A stretch of DNA of 64,000 nucleotides from Clostridium gelidum. GTDB taxonomy: Bacteria > Bacillota > Clostridia > Clostridiales > Clostridiaceae. Of the stretch, positions 33,674-43,112 are shown piece by piece. Position 1 is the first letter of the stretch; each line of letters begins with the position of its first letter. The notes beneath the pieces were generated by a model. It searched no databases. It had not been told where the DNA came from and saw only the letters and a list, made by a program, of their open reading frames with translations. The stretch covers positions 1,583,001-1,647,000 of the forward strand of contig NZ_AP024849.1 of assembly GCF_019977655.1 (NCBI RefSeq). Reading direction: 5' to 3'. The position numbers were made by a program, and so were the translations under genes.

Positions 33674-36019
33674 ATGGAAATGAAACTTAAGTATAACAAG
33701 CCAGCTCAAATGAAGTTATGGAGAGATGGCGGGGTTATAGAAGAGGAATGGCATAAAGCACTCCCAATAGGAAATGGAAGCTTAGGGGGAATGGTATTTG
33801 GAGGAGTCAAAACTGAACAAATCCAATTAAATGAAGAATCTGTATGGTATGGAGGCAAAAGGGATAGAAATAACCCTAATGCCTTGGAAAATCTAAATAA
33901 GATTAGGCAATACTTGTTTAATGGAAACATAAAAGCTGCAGAAGATTTGTCTATTTTAGCGCTCTCTGGAACCCCAGAAGGACAAAGGCATTATGAAACG
34001 TTAGGTGATGTATTTATTGATTTTAAAATTGAGAATGGCGAAGTAAAAGATTATGAAAGAAATCTGGATATTGAAAAAGCAGTAGTCAATATTAAATATA
34101 ATGTAGGAGATTCTTTTTATACTAGAGAAATCTTTACTAGCTGCCCTGATAAAGTAGTGGTAATAAACTTGAAATGCAGCAAGCCTAAAAATATCACCTT
34201 TATAGGAAGGATGGATAGAGGTAAAAATTATGATCAAATAGCAGTCTTAGGAAATGATACTATAATAATGAGAGGTACCACTGGAGGCAAAGGGGGAATA
34301 TCCTTTAGAGCAGCATTAAAGGCAGTAGTTCAAGGGGGAGAAGTTAAAATTGTAGGAGATAAATTAATAGTTGAAGAGGCTGATACTGTTACCTTGTTTT
34401 TAACTGCAACAACTAATTTTAAGGAAGAAGAACCAGAAGATTGGTGTATAAAAACAATAAAAAATGCGTCGGAAAAGAACTATCTTGAGTTACGTAATGA
34501 TCATATAAAGGAATATCAAAGTTATTTTAATCGTATGAGTATTAAGCTATGCGAAGATAATAAAAAGTTAGAATCCTTGTATACAGATGAAAGATTAAGC
34601 AGGGTGCAAGAAGGAAAAGAAGATTTAGGACTTGTAAGTTTATATTTTCAATTTGGACGTTATCTTTTACTTAGTTCAAGTAGAAATTGTGAATTGCCAG
34701 CAACTCTTCAAGGTATATGGAACAAGGATATGTTGCCTGCTTGGGATAGTAAATTTACAATAAATATAAATACTGAAATGAATTATTGGCCAGCAGAAGT
34801 ATGTAATTTATCAGAATGTCATTTTCCATTATTTGAACATATAGAGAGAATGAAAGAATCTGGCAGAATAACAGCAAAAAAAATGTATGGATGCGGCGGG
34901 TTTGTATGCCATCATAATACTGATATATGGGGAGATACGGCACCGCAAGATTTATATATGCCAGCAACACAATGGCCTATGGGTGCAGCGTGGCTTTGTC
35001 TTCATTTATGGGAACATTATGAATTTACATTGGATAAGAACTTTTTAATTAAGGCTTATGAAACTTTAAAGGAAGCTGCACAATTTTTTGTTGATTTTTT
35101 AATAGAAGATTCAGAGGGAAGATTAGTTACATGTCCATCAGTATCACCAGAAAATACGTATATATCACCTAATGGACAAAGAGGAAATTTATGTATAGGC
35201 CCATCAATGGATAGTCAAATAATACATGATTTATTTAACGCTTGCATAAATGCGTCTAAGATATTGACCACTGATAGTGATTTCTCAAGAAAATTAATCA
35301 AAATGAGAGATAGACTTCCAAAACTAACCATAGGAAAATATGGGCAGATTCAAGAATGGGCTGAAGATTATGAAGAAGCAGAACCAGGACACAGACATAT
35401 ATCTCAACTTTTTGCTCTTTATCCATCAAATCAAATAACAATGAGAGGGACACCAGAACTTTCTAAGGCAGCTAAAACTACGATTGAAAGAAGGCTTGCA
35501 CATGGTGGAGGACATACAGGCTGGAGCAGAGCTTGGATAATTAATATGTGGGCAAGATTGGAAGATGGAGATTTGGCTTACGAAAATATTAAAGCTCTTT
35601 TGAGTAAATCAACTTTACCAAATTTATTTGATAATCACCCTCCATTCCAAATTGATGGTAACTTTGGAGCAACTGCAGCTATAGCAGAAATGTTTATGCA
35701 AAGTCATAATGGAGAAATTAACATACTTCCAGCCTTACCTAAGGCATGGAATAAAGGTGAAGTAAAGGGACTTTGTGCTAGAGGTGGCTTTGAAGTAGAT
35801 ATAAAATGGGAAAATAATCAATTAATTGAAGCTATGATAACCTCAAAAGCAGGATTAGATTGTAAAATATTCTCAACAAGTTCATTAGAAGTTTTTCATC
35901 CAAACAACAATGTTGTAGTTGGTTATTGTGAAAGTAATTCAATACTTAAATTTGAAACTTGTATTGGGGAAAAATTCAAAATTACTATAAAAGATAATGT
36001 AATGGTTAAGACATTTTAA
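33674..36019 (+). CDS. Glycoside hydrolase family 95 (alpha-L-fucosidase/alpha-L-galactosidase type)
   Basis: A 781-aa protein with the GH95 N-terminal beta domain (PAQMKLWRDGG...EEWHKALPIGNGSLGGMVFGG, QLNEESVWYGGKRDR) and an (alpha/alpha)6 barrel. N364-x-N366 in NINTEMNYWPAE matches the asparagine pair that activates water in characterised GH95 fucosidases. GGGHTGWSRAWIINMWARL and QIDGNFGATAAIAEM are typical late motifs. Substrates could be fucosyl or L-galactosyl caps on arabinoxylan or xyloglucan fragments. No signal peptide. AAGGAGA seven bases upstream fixes the start. Element B follows. Confidence 0.87.
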   Translation: MEMKLKYNKPAQMKLWRDGGVIEEEWHKALPIGNGSLGGMVFGGVKTEQIQLNEESVWYGGKRDRNNPNALENLNKIRQYLFNGNIKAAEDLSILALSGTPEGQRHYETLGDVFIDFKIENGEVKDYERNLDIEKAVVNIKYNVGDSFYTREIFTSCPDKVVVINLKCSKPKNITFIGRMDRGKNYDQIAVLGNDTIIMRGTTGGKGGISFRAALKAVVQGGEVKIVGDKLIVEEADTVTLFLTATTNFKEEEPEDWCIKTIKNASEKNYLELRNDHIKEYQSYFNRMSIKLCEDNKKLESLYTDERLSRVQEGKEDLGLVSLYFQFGRYLLLSSSRNCELPATLQGIWNKDMLPAWDSKFTININTEMNYWPAEVCNLSECHFPLFEHIERMKESGRITAKKMYGCGGFVCHHNTDIWGDTAPQDLYMPATQWPMGAAWLCLHLWEHYEFTLDKNFLIKAYETLKEAAQFFVDFLIEDSEGRLVTCPSVSPENTYISPNGQRGNLCIGPSMDSQIIHDLFNACINASKILTTDSDFSRKLIKMRDRLPKLTIGKYGQIQEWAEDYEEAEPGHRHISQLFALYPSNQITMRGTPELSKAAKTTIERRLAHGGGHTGWSRAWIINMWARLEDGDLAYENIKALLSKSTLPNLFDNHPPFQIDGNFGATAAIAEMFMQSHNGEINILPALPKAWNKGEVKGLCARGGFEVDIKWENNQLIEAMITSKAGLDCKIFSTSSLEVFHPNNNVVVGYCESNSILKFETCIGEKFKITIKDNVMVKTF

Positions 36020-36033
36020 TTATGGCATATTCT

Positions 36034-36111
36034 AGGTATATGAAAGTAAATAACAATTCTAAGATGCAAAATAGATTAGTATATTGAATTGTTATTTTTT
36101 GAATAGGACCT
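36034..36111 (+). repeat. Foldback element B, with a second arm fragment at its left edge
   Basis: A 78-bp element: AGGTATATGAAAGTAAATAA...CAATTC on the left and GAATTGTTATTTTTTGAATA...ACCT on the right. It is the shortest member of the family at 24126, 37986 and 60169. Immediately left, GGCATATTC repeats the beginning of an arm, as if one copy had landed beside the edge of another. The T-run in the right arm could double as the GH95 terminator. Confidence 0.65.
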
Positions 36112-36161
36112 AATAAAGTAGAAATCTATAATTTTTGATGTTTTTTATATAGTTTGTTAGG

Positions 36162-36190
36162 TTGTTGGTAATCGGTATCAGTGATAAACT
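36162..36190 (+). promoter_or_regulatory. Candidate promoter of the LplABC-type importer operon
   Basis: TTGTTG (36162-36167), 17 bases and TAAACT (36185-36190), just upstream of a palindromic site. Confidence 0.45.
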
Positions 36191-36191
36191 T

Positions 36192-36221
36192 TATCTTGTA
36201 AGCACAAACGTTTACAAGATA
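36192..36221 (+). promoter_or_regulatory. Palindromic operator / half-cre site at the importer promoter
   Basis: Perfect arms TATCTTGTAA (36192-36201) and TTACAAGATA (36212-36221). The centre contains CACAAACGTTTACA, which matches 11 of 14 positions of the cre consensus, with the right half complete. Its position over the predicted start site fits repression. Confidence 0.5.
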
Positions 36222-36301
36222 GAATGAGACAAAACACAACACAACATGCACAATATAAAAAGTGTGCAACTAAATAACAAAAAAATAGGGGGAAAAAGTA
36301 A

Positions 36302-37975
36302 ATGAGAAAAACCAAATTAATCTTAGCTACGCTCTTAACAGGAGTTATGGGATTGAGTCTCCTTACAGGGTGTGGAAGCAAATCTCAAGAGGCAAGTAGC
36401 ACATCAGCTAATGGTAAAGTAAAAGAATTTTCAGCATTTTTTGCAGTTGCAGGAAAAGAAGTTCCTGATAACGATAGATTAAAAAATGTAATAGCTGAAA
36501 AAATAGGAGCTAAAGTAAATGAACAATGGCTTACAGGACAGACTGCTAAAGAAAGAATTGGGGTAATGATCGCAGGAGGTGAATATCCAGATTTTATTGA
36601 GGGAGGAGAAGGAACACAAGCACTAGTAGATGCTGGTGCGCTTATTCCATTAGAAGATAAAATAGACAAATATCCTAATATTAAAAACTATTTAACAGCT
36701 AATGAATGGGAACAGTTAAGAAAACCTGACGGACATATTTATTATATACAACAGTTTGGAAAGACTAGAGGAAAAGATTCACAAGTACAGCATAAGGATG
36801 AAGCTTTTTGGATTCAAAAAGCAGTTTTAGAATGGGCTAATTATCCACAAATAAAAACTGTTGATCAATATTTTGATTTAATTGAAAAATATAAAGCAGC
36901 TAATCCAACAATAAATGGACAACCAACTATAGGGTTTGATATTTTATGTGATGACTGGAGATATTTCTGTTTGGAAAATCCACCTCAATTCGTAGCTGGA
37001 TATCCTAATGATGGAAAAGCAATTATAGATAAAGCAACACTTACAGCTAAAAACTATAATACAATTCCAGAAGCACAAAAATATTTCAAAAAGCTAAATG
37101 AAGAATATAATAAGGGAATTATAGATCCTGAAACATTTACATTATCTTATGACCAATATAAATCAAAGCTTTCTACAGGAAGAGTTCTTGGAATGGTTGA
37201 TCAACAGTGGGAATTTGAAGATGCAGAAAAAGCATTAAAGCAACAGCATATGGATGAAAAAACTTGGGTGCCATTAGGTTTGACACTTGATCCTAATGTA
37301 AAACCACAATATAGAACTCAACCAGCCTTTAATACTGGAAGTGGACTTGGAATTACAACTAGCTGTAAAGATGTAGACGGAGCGTTAAAAGTTATAAATG
37401 ATTTATTATCTAATGATGTATTAGCATTAAGATGGTGGGGAGAAAAGGATAAGGATTATAAAGTAGATGATAAAGGTGTATTTTATATGACAGATGAGCA
37501 AAGAGAAAATTATAGAAATCAAGATTGGATGCAAGCTAATCAATGCAGATACGCTTATTTTCCTCAATATGGTACAGGTTACTTTGATGATGGAATTAAT
37601 TGTATATGGCCAGAACAACAACAAGGTGAATTTGAAGCCACTTTATCAGATAATGATAAGAAGGTCTTAAGTGGATATGGTTATAAGAAGTGGACTGACT
37701 TCCTCAATGTTCCTGCAGAAAAGAACGAGCCTTGGTTTCCAATTTACTCAGCAACTGGTTCTTGGTCTGCTGACGATCCACAAAATATGGCAATGTTAAA
37801 AATGGATGAAGTTAAAAAGAAATGGCTTCCAAAGGTTGTTATGGTTGGCACAAGCGACTTTGATTCAACATGGAATGAATATCAATCAACATTATCAACG
37901 CAAGCAGATTTAAAGGTCTATGAAGATGCTCTTACTAAAGAAGTAAAGAGAAGAGTAGAGAAATTTAAGAACTAA
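36302..37975 (+). CDS. LplA-type solute-binding lipoprotein for oligosaccharides
   Basis: A 557-aa extracellular binding protein with lipoprotein signal MRKTKLILATLLTGVMGLSLLTGC (shown in function, cysteine C24). The large size and WGEKDKDYKVDDKGVFYMTDEQ-like segments match the LplA/YtcQ group, which binds sizeable plant-wall oligosaccharides. In related xylan degraders the same type sits with aguA and is assigned to aldouronate uptake, which is the likely role here. The two permeases follow after a foldback element and a small hairpin, which probably lower permease expression relative to the binding protein. Confidence 0.9.
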   Translation: MRKTKLILATLLTGVMGLSLLTGCGSKSQEASSTSANGKVKEFSAFFAVAGKEVPDNDRLKNVIAEKIGAKVNEQWLTGQTAKERIGVMIAGGEYPDFIEGGEGTQALVDAGALIPLEDKIDKYPNIKNYLTANEWEQLRKPDGHIYYIQQFGKTRGKDSQVQHKDEAFWIQKAVLEWANYPQIKTVDQYFDLIEKYKAANPTINGQPTIGFDILCDDWRYFCLENPPQFVAGYPNDGKAIIDKATLTAKNYNTIPEAQKYFKKLNEEYNKGIIDPETFTLSYDQYKSKLSTGRVLGMVDQQWEFEDAEKALKQQHMDEKTWVPLGLTLDPNVKPQYRTQPAFNTGSGLGITTSCKDVDGALKVINDLLSNDVLALRWWGEKDKDYKVDDKGVFYMTDEQRENYRNQDWMQANQCRYAYFPQYGTGYFDDGINCIWPEQQQGEFEATLSDNDKKVLSGYGYKKWTDFLNVPAEKNEPWFPIYSATGSWSADDPQNMAMLKMDEVKKKWLPKVVMVGTSDFDSTWNEYQSTLSTQADLKVYEDALTKEVKRRVEKFKN

Positions 37976-37985
37976 ATATTAAATA

Positions 37986-38145
37986 AGGCACATTCAAATA
38001 AATAACAAGTCTATTTGCTAGCTTATTTTCCATCATGCTGTGTCGGCAAATTGACCTAATAGTCCCACTATGAGAGCAATTTGCCTCCTTGCCTGATGAA
38101 AAATATCCATAGCAAATTGGAATTGTTATTTAATTTCATGTGCCT
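37986..38145 (+). repeat. Foldback element C between binding-protein and permease genes
   Basis: A 160-bp element: left arm AGGCACATTCAAATAAATAA..CAAGTC, right arm GAATTGTTATTTAATTTCAT..GTGCCT. Nested arms GGCAAATTG / CAATTTGCC and TTTTCCATCA / TGATGAAAAA make it almost wholly self-complementary. The TTAGCTTATTTTCCATCATGCT-like core is shared with element D. It interrupts an operon, so it must be read through. Confidence 0.7.
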
Positions 38146-38151
38146 AACAAT

Positions 38152-38178
38152 TAGGGTATCTTTTTAGGTACCCTATTA
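38152..38178 (+). terminator. Weak intra-operon terminator/attenuator
   Basis: TAGGGTA / TACCCTA arms around TCTTTTTAGG, followed by TTATTAAAAA. It is probably leaky, since both permease genes lie downstream with no evident new promoter. Confidence 0.45.
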
Positions 38179-38217
38179 TTAAAAATTTATAAAAATATAA
38201 GTAAAGGGAGAATTCAT

Positions 38218-39177
38218 ATGGAACTAGGAGTAGAAGATCCGAAATTACATGTAAAAATAAAAACAAAAAAGAATATAATCGAACAAATGAAGAAGCAGAA
38301 AACTCTAATTATTATGTCTATTCCATTTATAATCTGGGTTGCAGTTTTTTGTTATGCACCTCTTATTGGGTGGTTAATGGCATTTCAAAAGTTTAAACCA
38401 GCAAAAGGTATATTTGATCAGACCTGGTGTGGTTTTGACCAATTTAAAATTTTATTCACTGATCCGAATTTTTTTAATGTATTAAGAAATACTCTGTGTA
38501 TGGCCATAATTAATTTAACCTTAAGCTTTATTTGTTCAATTGGCTTTGCATTATTACTAAACGAAGTAAGAAGAGTCTTGGCTAAGAAATTTATACAAAC
38601 AGTATCTTACCTTCCACACTTTCTTTCGTGGATAATAGTAACAGGACTTGTACAAATGATTCTTTCACCAGACCCAGGTATTATAAATCAAATATTAATG
38701 GGATTACATCTAATAAATCAACCTATTAATTTCTTCGCAGATCCTAAATACTTTTGGGGGATAGTCGGAATAACTAATGTTTGGAAAGAAGTAGGATGGG
38801 GAAGTATAATTTATCTTTCAGCAATTACCTCTATTAATCCAGATTTATATGAAGCAGCTGAAATAGATGGAGCTGGAAGATTCAAAAAAATGTTAAATGT
38901 TACATTGCCAGGGATTAAACCAACAATAATTATATTACTTATTATGAATATTGGAAATATTGTAAACGCAGGTTTTGAAATTCAATATATACTTGGAAAT
39001 GGTCTTATTTCAGACGTATCTCAAACAATAGATATTTTTGTTTTGAAATATGGTATTAGTTTAGGTAATTATTCATTAGCTACAGCAGCCGGTATATTTA
39101 AAAGTTTAATAAGTATAGTATTAATATTTATAGCAAATCGTTTTGCAAAATCAGTTGGAGAAGAAAGGTTATTCTAA
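38218..39177 (+). CDS. LplB-type ABC importer permease
   Basis: A 319-aa inner-membrane protein with about six membrane segments and the EAA coupling loop YEAAEIDGAGRFKKMLNVTLPGIKPT near the C-terminal third. The family imports oligosaccharides with an LplA-type binding protein. It pairs with the next permease; no ATPase gene accompanies them, so a shared MsmK-like ATPase encoded elsewhere presumably powers uptake. GGGAGAATTCAT lies before the ATG, 15 bases before the next gene at its other end. Confidence 0.9.
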   Translation: MELGVEDPKLHVKIKTKKNIIEQMKKQKTLIIMSIPFIIWVAVFCYAPLIGWLMAFQKFKPAKGIFDQTWCGFDQFKILFTDPNFFNVLRNTLCMAIINLTLSFICSIGFALLLNEVRRVLAKKFIQTVSYLPHFLSWIIVTGLVQMILSPDPGIINQILMGLHLINQPINFFADPKYFWGIVGITNVWKEVGWGSIIYLSAITSINPDLYEAAEIDGAGRFKKMLNVTLPGIKPTIIILLIMNIGNIVNAGFEIQYILGNGLISDVSQTIDIFVLKYGISLGNYSLATAAGIFKSLISIVLIFIANRFAKSVGEERLF

Positions 39178-39192
39178 AGGAGGAGTATTTAT

Positions 39193-40089
39193 ATGGCAGG
39201 AATTAGAAAAAGAAGCAAACATGATAAGATATGGGATACTATTATAGGAATATTTATGGCAATAATTGTAGTTGCAACTTTGTATCCAATATTAAATACA
39301 TTGGCTATTTCATTTAATGATGGTATTGATTCAGTAAGAGGTGGAATTTATATATGGCCAAGAGTATTTTCGCTTCAAAATTATCAAACAGTATTTCACA
39401 ATCCTAAATTAGCTCAAGCAGCATTTATATCAGTTTCAAGAACTGTAGTTGCTACAGTATTACAAGTATTTTTAACAGCAATGCTTGCATATGTTTTAAG
39501 CAGAAAAGAATTTATATTTAAAAAGTCACTTTCAGTGGTATATGTATTAACAATGTATGTTAATGGTGGAATGATTCCAATATATGTATTAATGAAAGAT
39601 TTACACTTAACAAATAACTTCTTGGTATATATCTTACCAGGCTTAGTTGCCGCATTTAATATGATTGTTCTGAGAACTTATATGAATGGCTTGCCAGATG
39701 GATTAGTTGAATCAGCAAAAATTGACGGTGCAGGAGATTTTAGGATTTTTATTCAAATTATATTACCATTATGTAAACCAGCACTTGCAACAGTTGCATT
39801 GTTTATAGCAGTTGGACAATGGAATTCTTGGTTTGATTCTATGCTTTATTGTGCACAAAGTCCAAACTTAACAACTCTTCAATATGAACTTATGAAAGTT
39901 TTATCTGCTGCAACACAACAGGGTGGAGCTGGTACTGCTGATTTGGCTAAAAATTCTGGAAGTATTGTAACATCACAATCTATTCGTTCAGCTATTACAA
40001 TTGTAACAGCATTACCAATTGTGTTCATTTATCCTTTCTTACAAAAATACTTTATTTCAGGTCTTACTATTGGAGGAGTTAAGGAATAA
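39193..40089 (+). CDS. YtcP/LplC-type ABC importer permease
   Basis: A 298-aa membrane protein with six predicted helices and the EAA loop VESAKIDGAGDFRIFIQIILPLCKPALATVALF. MYVNGGMIPIYVLMKDL is a feature of the YtcP/LplC branch. It forms the membrane channel with the preceding permease. AAAGGAGGAGTATTTAT precedes the ATG. Its stop codon shares one base with the start of the GH8 gene (TAATG), a tight coupling of transport to intracellular hydrolysis. Confidence 0.9.
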   Translation: MAGIRKRSKHDKIWDTIIGIFMAIIVVATLYPILNTLAISFNDGIDSVRGGIYIWPRVFSLQNYQTVFHNPKLAQAAFISVSRTVVATVLQVFLTAMLAYVLSRKEFIFKKSLSVVYVLTMYVNGGMIPIYVLMKDLHLTNNFLVYILPGLVAAFNMIVLRTYMNGLPDGLVESAKIDGAGDFRIFIQIILPLCKPALATVALFIAVGQWNSWFDSMLYCAQSPNLTTLQYELMKVLSAATQQGGAGTADLAKNSGSIVTSQSIRSAITIVTALPIVFIYPFLQKYFISGLTIGGVKE

Positions 40090-41225
40090 TGAGTGCATAC
40101 AAAAAAGAAACTTATCATAATGTATTTGAGGAATATGGATACTCTTCAAAAGATATAGAAAATAAACTTGAGAATATTTATAGTACTATATTTTATGGAA
40201 ATGATGATGAAAGACTATATCATCCTTTTGGGGATGATATGGCATATTTCGTTGATACAGGCAATAATGATTCTAGAACAGAAGGTATGTCTTATGCCAT
40301 GATGATGTGTGTTCAAAGAAATATGAAAGAAGAATTTGATAGACTTTGGAAATGGACCAAAACATATATGTTCATGGAGGATGGATTTAATAAAGGATAT
40401 TTTGCTTGGTCTGTAAAGCTTAATGGTGAAAAAAATTCAAATGGACCAGCGCCAGATGGTGAAGAATATTTTGCAATGGCACTGTTCTTTGCTTCAAACA
40501 GATGGGGTGATGGAGAAGGTATTTTTAACTATTCAAAAGAAGCCAAGGAGCTTCTTAATGAATGTGTTCATAAAGGAGAACAAGAACCAGGAGATCCTAT
40601 GTGGGAGCATACAAATAAGCTTATAAAGTTTGTACCTGGTCTTGATTTTACAGATCCATCATATCATCTTCCACATTTTTATGAATTATTTTCTCTTTGG
40701 TGTAATGAAGAAGATCGTGAATTTTGGGAGGATGCAGCAGAATGTAGCAGGGAATATCTAAAGAAAGCTTGCCATCCGATTACAGGATTGGCACCAGAAT
40801 ATTCAAAGTATGATGGAGTGCCTTGTGATTCACCTTTGGCTAGGGGTTATCATGAAAGATTTTATAGTGACTCTTATAGGGTGGCTGCTAATTTAGGATT
40901 ATCATATGAATGGTTTGAAAAGACAGAATGGGAATGTGAATGTGCTGATAAGATTCAAACTTTCTTTTGTGAAACAGTTAAAGGTAAAGCAGATTTAGTT
41001 TATGAAATAGATGGCACAATTATTGAAGAAAAAGCACTTCATCCAGTTGCTATTATAGCAACTAATGCAATGGCTTCTTTAGCTAGCAAAGGAAAGTACA
41101 GAAAAGAATGTGTTGATTTATTTTGGAATACACCTTTAAGAACAGGTGAAAGAAGGTATTACGATAACTGTTTATATTTATTTGCCTTCTTGGCGCTAAG
41201 TGGAAATTATAGAATTTGGAAGTAG
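40089..41225 (+). CDS. GH8 reducing-end xylose-releasing exo-oligoxylanase
   Basis: A 378-aa (alpha/alpha)6 inverting enzyme. E65 in DSRTEGMSYAMMM is the expected general acid and D261 in FYSDSYRVAANLG the base. FNKGYFAWSVKLNGEKNSNGPAPDGEEYFAMALFFAS (read as a motif group) is typical of the Rex subgroup, which trims xylose from the reducing end of xylotriose and longer. Lack of a signal peptide and fusion to the importer operon support action on imported oligosaccharides. Confidence 0.88.
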   Translation: MSAYKKETYHNVFEEYGYSSKDIENKLENIYSTIFYGNDDERLYHPFGDDMAYFVDTGNNDSRTEGMSYAMMMCVQRNMKEEFDRLWKWTKTYMFMEDGFNKGYFAWSVKLNGEKNSNGPAPDGEEYFAMALFFASNRWGDGEGIFNYSKEAKELLNECVHKGEQEPGDPMWEHTNKLIKFVPGLDFTDPSYHLPHFYELFSLWCNEEDREFWEDAAECSREYLKKACHPITGLAPEYSKYDGVPCDSPLARGYHERFYSDSYRVAANLGLSYEWFEKTEWECECADKIQTFFCETVKGKADLVYEIDGTIIEEKALHPVAIIATNAMASLASKGKYRKECVDLFWNTPLRTGERRYYDNCLYLFAFLALSGNYRIWK

Positions 41226-41237
41226 AGGGAAGTAAAA

Positions 41238-42788
41238 ATGAATAAAATAAAAAATCCAATTTTATCAGGATTTTATCCAGATCCATCAATATGTGCAGTA
41301 GGAGATGATTTTTATTTAGTCACATCTACTTTTGCATACTTTCCAGGAGTGCCAATCTTTCATAGCAAAGATTTGGTCAACTGGGAACAAATTGGACATG
41401 TATTCACTAGAGAATCACAACTAAATTTAACAGGAGTAGGACATTCACAAGGAATATTTGCACCCACACTACGCTATAATAATGGAACATATTATTTGAT
41501 AACTACAAATGTTTCCTATGGTGGTAATTTTATCGTAACAGCAGAAAAGCCAGAAGGACCATGGTCTGATCCATATTGGCTAGAAGGAGCAGAAGGTATT
41601 GACCCAAGTTTATTTTTTGATGATGATGGAAAAGCTTATTATGTGGGGACAAGACCAAATCCAGAAGGTGTACGTTATAATGGGGATTGGGAAGATTGGA
41701 TTCAAGAATTAGATTTAAATAATATGTGCCTTGTAGGTGATAGTCATAAAATCTGGAAAGGTGCAATGAGAGATGCAATATGGCCTGAAGGTCCTCACCT
41801 TTATAAAATAGATGACTATTATTATTTGATGATAGCAGAAGGAGGAACAGGACCTGAACACTCAGTTACTATTGCAAGAAGTAAATCTATATATGGCAAG
41901 TATGAAGGGTGTCCGCGTAATCCTATTATTACTCATAGACATTTAGGAAAAAATTATCCAATAAAACATGTTGGACATGCAGATTTAGTTAAAACCCAAG
42001 ATGATAAGTGGTTTATGGTGATGTTAGCAAGTAGAACATGTGATGGATATTGTAATACTGGAAGAGAAACCTTTTTAGCAAAAGTAATATGGGAAGAGGG
42101 TTGGCCGGTAGTTAATCCTGGTACAGGAATATTAGAACTTGAACAAGAACATGAACTTGAACGTTATGATGTAGAACCAGAAACTAATTGTTATCATTTT
42201 TATAGAAAAGAATTAGATAGCAAATTGGTATTTCTAAGAAATCCAAGTGAAAATTTATATTCACTTATAGAAAGAGAAGGATGTTTGCGTTTATATTTGA
42301 AAAAGCAATCATTAAAAGACTTAGACAACCCTGCTTACATAGGCATTAGACAAAAAGACTATCACTATTTAGTATCTACCATGTTGGAATTTGACCCTAC
42401 TCATGATAATGAAAGTGCAGGAATTGCTATAGTTCAGAGTAATGAATATCATCTGCGATATGAGTATACTAAGAAAAATGGAAAAAAAGTACTACAAATT
42501 ACTGAATGCAATAATGGGATAGATATATTAATTAATGAAATTCAATTAAATGCTAATAGATTATACTTAAAAATAGTAAGTAGAGGACAAGAATTAGATT
42601 TTTATTATGGAACTAATGGTGTAAATTTTGAATTATTAGAAAAGAATGTGTCCAGCATAAATCTAAGTACAGAAATAGCCGGTGGATTTGTAGGATGTAC
42701 AATTGGAATGTATGTAAGTAGTAATGGCAAATCAACTGATAATTATGCAGATTTTTTTTGGTTTGAGTACAGTCCAATAATAAAATAA
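41238..42788 (+). CDS. GH43 beta-xylosidase with C-terminal beta-sandwich (XynB/XylA type)
   Basis: A 516-aa two-domain enzyme. The propeller (about residues 1-300) has D15 in GFYPDPSIC as base, GIDPSLFFDDDGKAYYVG as pKa modulator and WPEGPHLYKIDDYYYLMIAEGG as acid. The C-terminal sandwich (about 320-515) closes the active site, as in characterised GH43 xylosidases. It releases xylose from the non-reducing end and complements the GH8 enzyme 12 bases upstream, which works from the reducing end. AGAGGGAAGTAAAA precedes the ATG. No signal peptide. Confidence 0.92.
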   Translation: MNKIKNPILSGFYPDPSICAVGDDFYLVTSTFAYFPGVPIFHSKDLVNWEQIGHVFTRESQLNLTGVGHSQGIFAPTLRYNNGTYYLITTNVSYGGNFIVTAEKPEGPWSDPYWLEGAEGIDPSLFFDDDGKAYYVGTRPNPEGVRYNGDWEDWIQELDLNNMCLVGDSHKIWKGAMRDAIWPEGPHLYKIDDYYYLMIAEGGTGPEHSVTIARSKSIYGKYEGCPRNPIITHRHLGKNYPIKHVGHADLVKTQDDKWFMVMLASRTCDGYCNTGRETFLAKVIWEEGWPVVNPGTGILELEQEHELERYDVEPETNCYHFYRKELDSKLVFLRNPSENLYSLIEREGCLRLYLKKQSLKDLDNPAYIGIRQKDYHYLVSTMLEFDPTHDNESAGIAIVQSNEYHLRYEYTKKNGKKVLQITECNNGIDILINEIQLNANRLYLKIVSRGQELDFYYGTNGVNFELLEKNVSSINLSTEIAGGFVGCTIGMYVSSNGKSTDNYADFFWFEYSPIIK

Positions 42789-42891
42789 ATATTGAATTTA
42801 AACTTGCAATTTCAAAATAATAATTAATATGGGAACAATTAGGAATAGACACAAGAAATTATTGCAATGAACTGAGTAACATGAAATATGA

Positions 42892-42986
42892 AGATGGCAA
42901 ATCATTATCATGCTTGTAAGTGATCATATGATAATCCGCCTCCATCATGAAACCTACGAAAATCTAAAATTTGGATTTTTGTGAAT
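42892..42986 (+). other. Paired hairpins after the GH43 xylosidase gene
   Basis: A loose foldback (GATGG...ATTATCAT / ATGATAAT...CCATC, 42892-42947) is followed by CGAAAATC / GGATTTTTG (from 42958), which ends in a T-run and may terminate the importer operon. Confidence 0.35.
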
Positions 42987-43112
42987 TATTTTATGTAGGA
43001 AAATATAGAATTTTGGAAGGAATAATATAAAGTTTCTATGAAAACTAGCGTTGAGAGGCTTAAAATGATAAAGGTAATTATCGATAAAGATATTAAATTT
43101 GAGGTGAAAACT

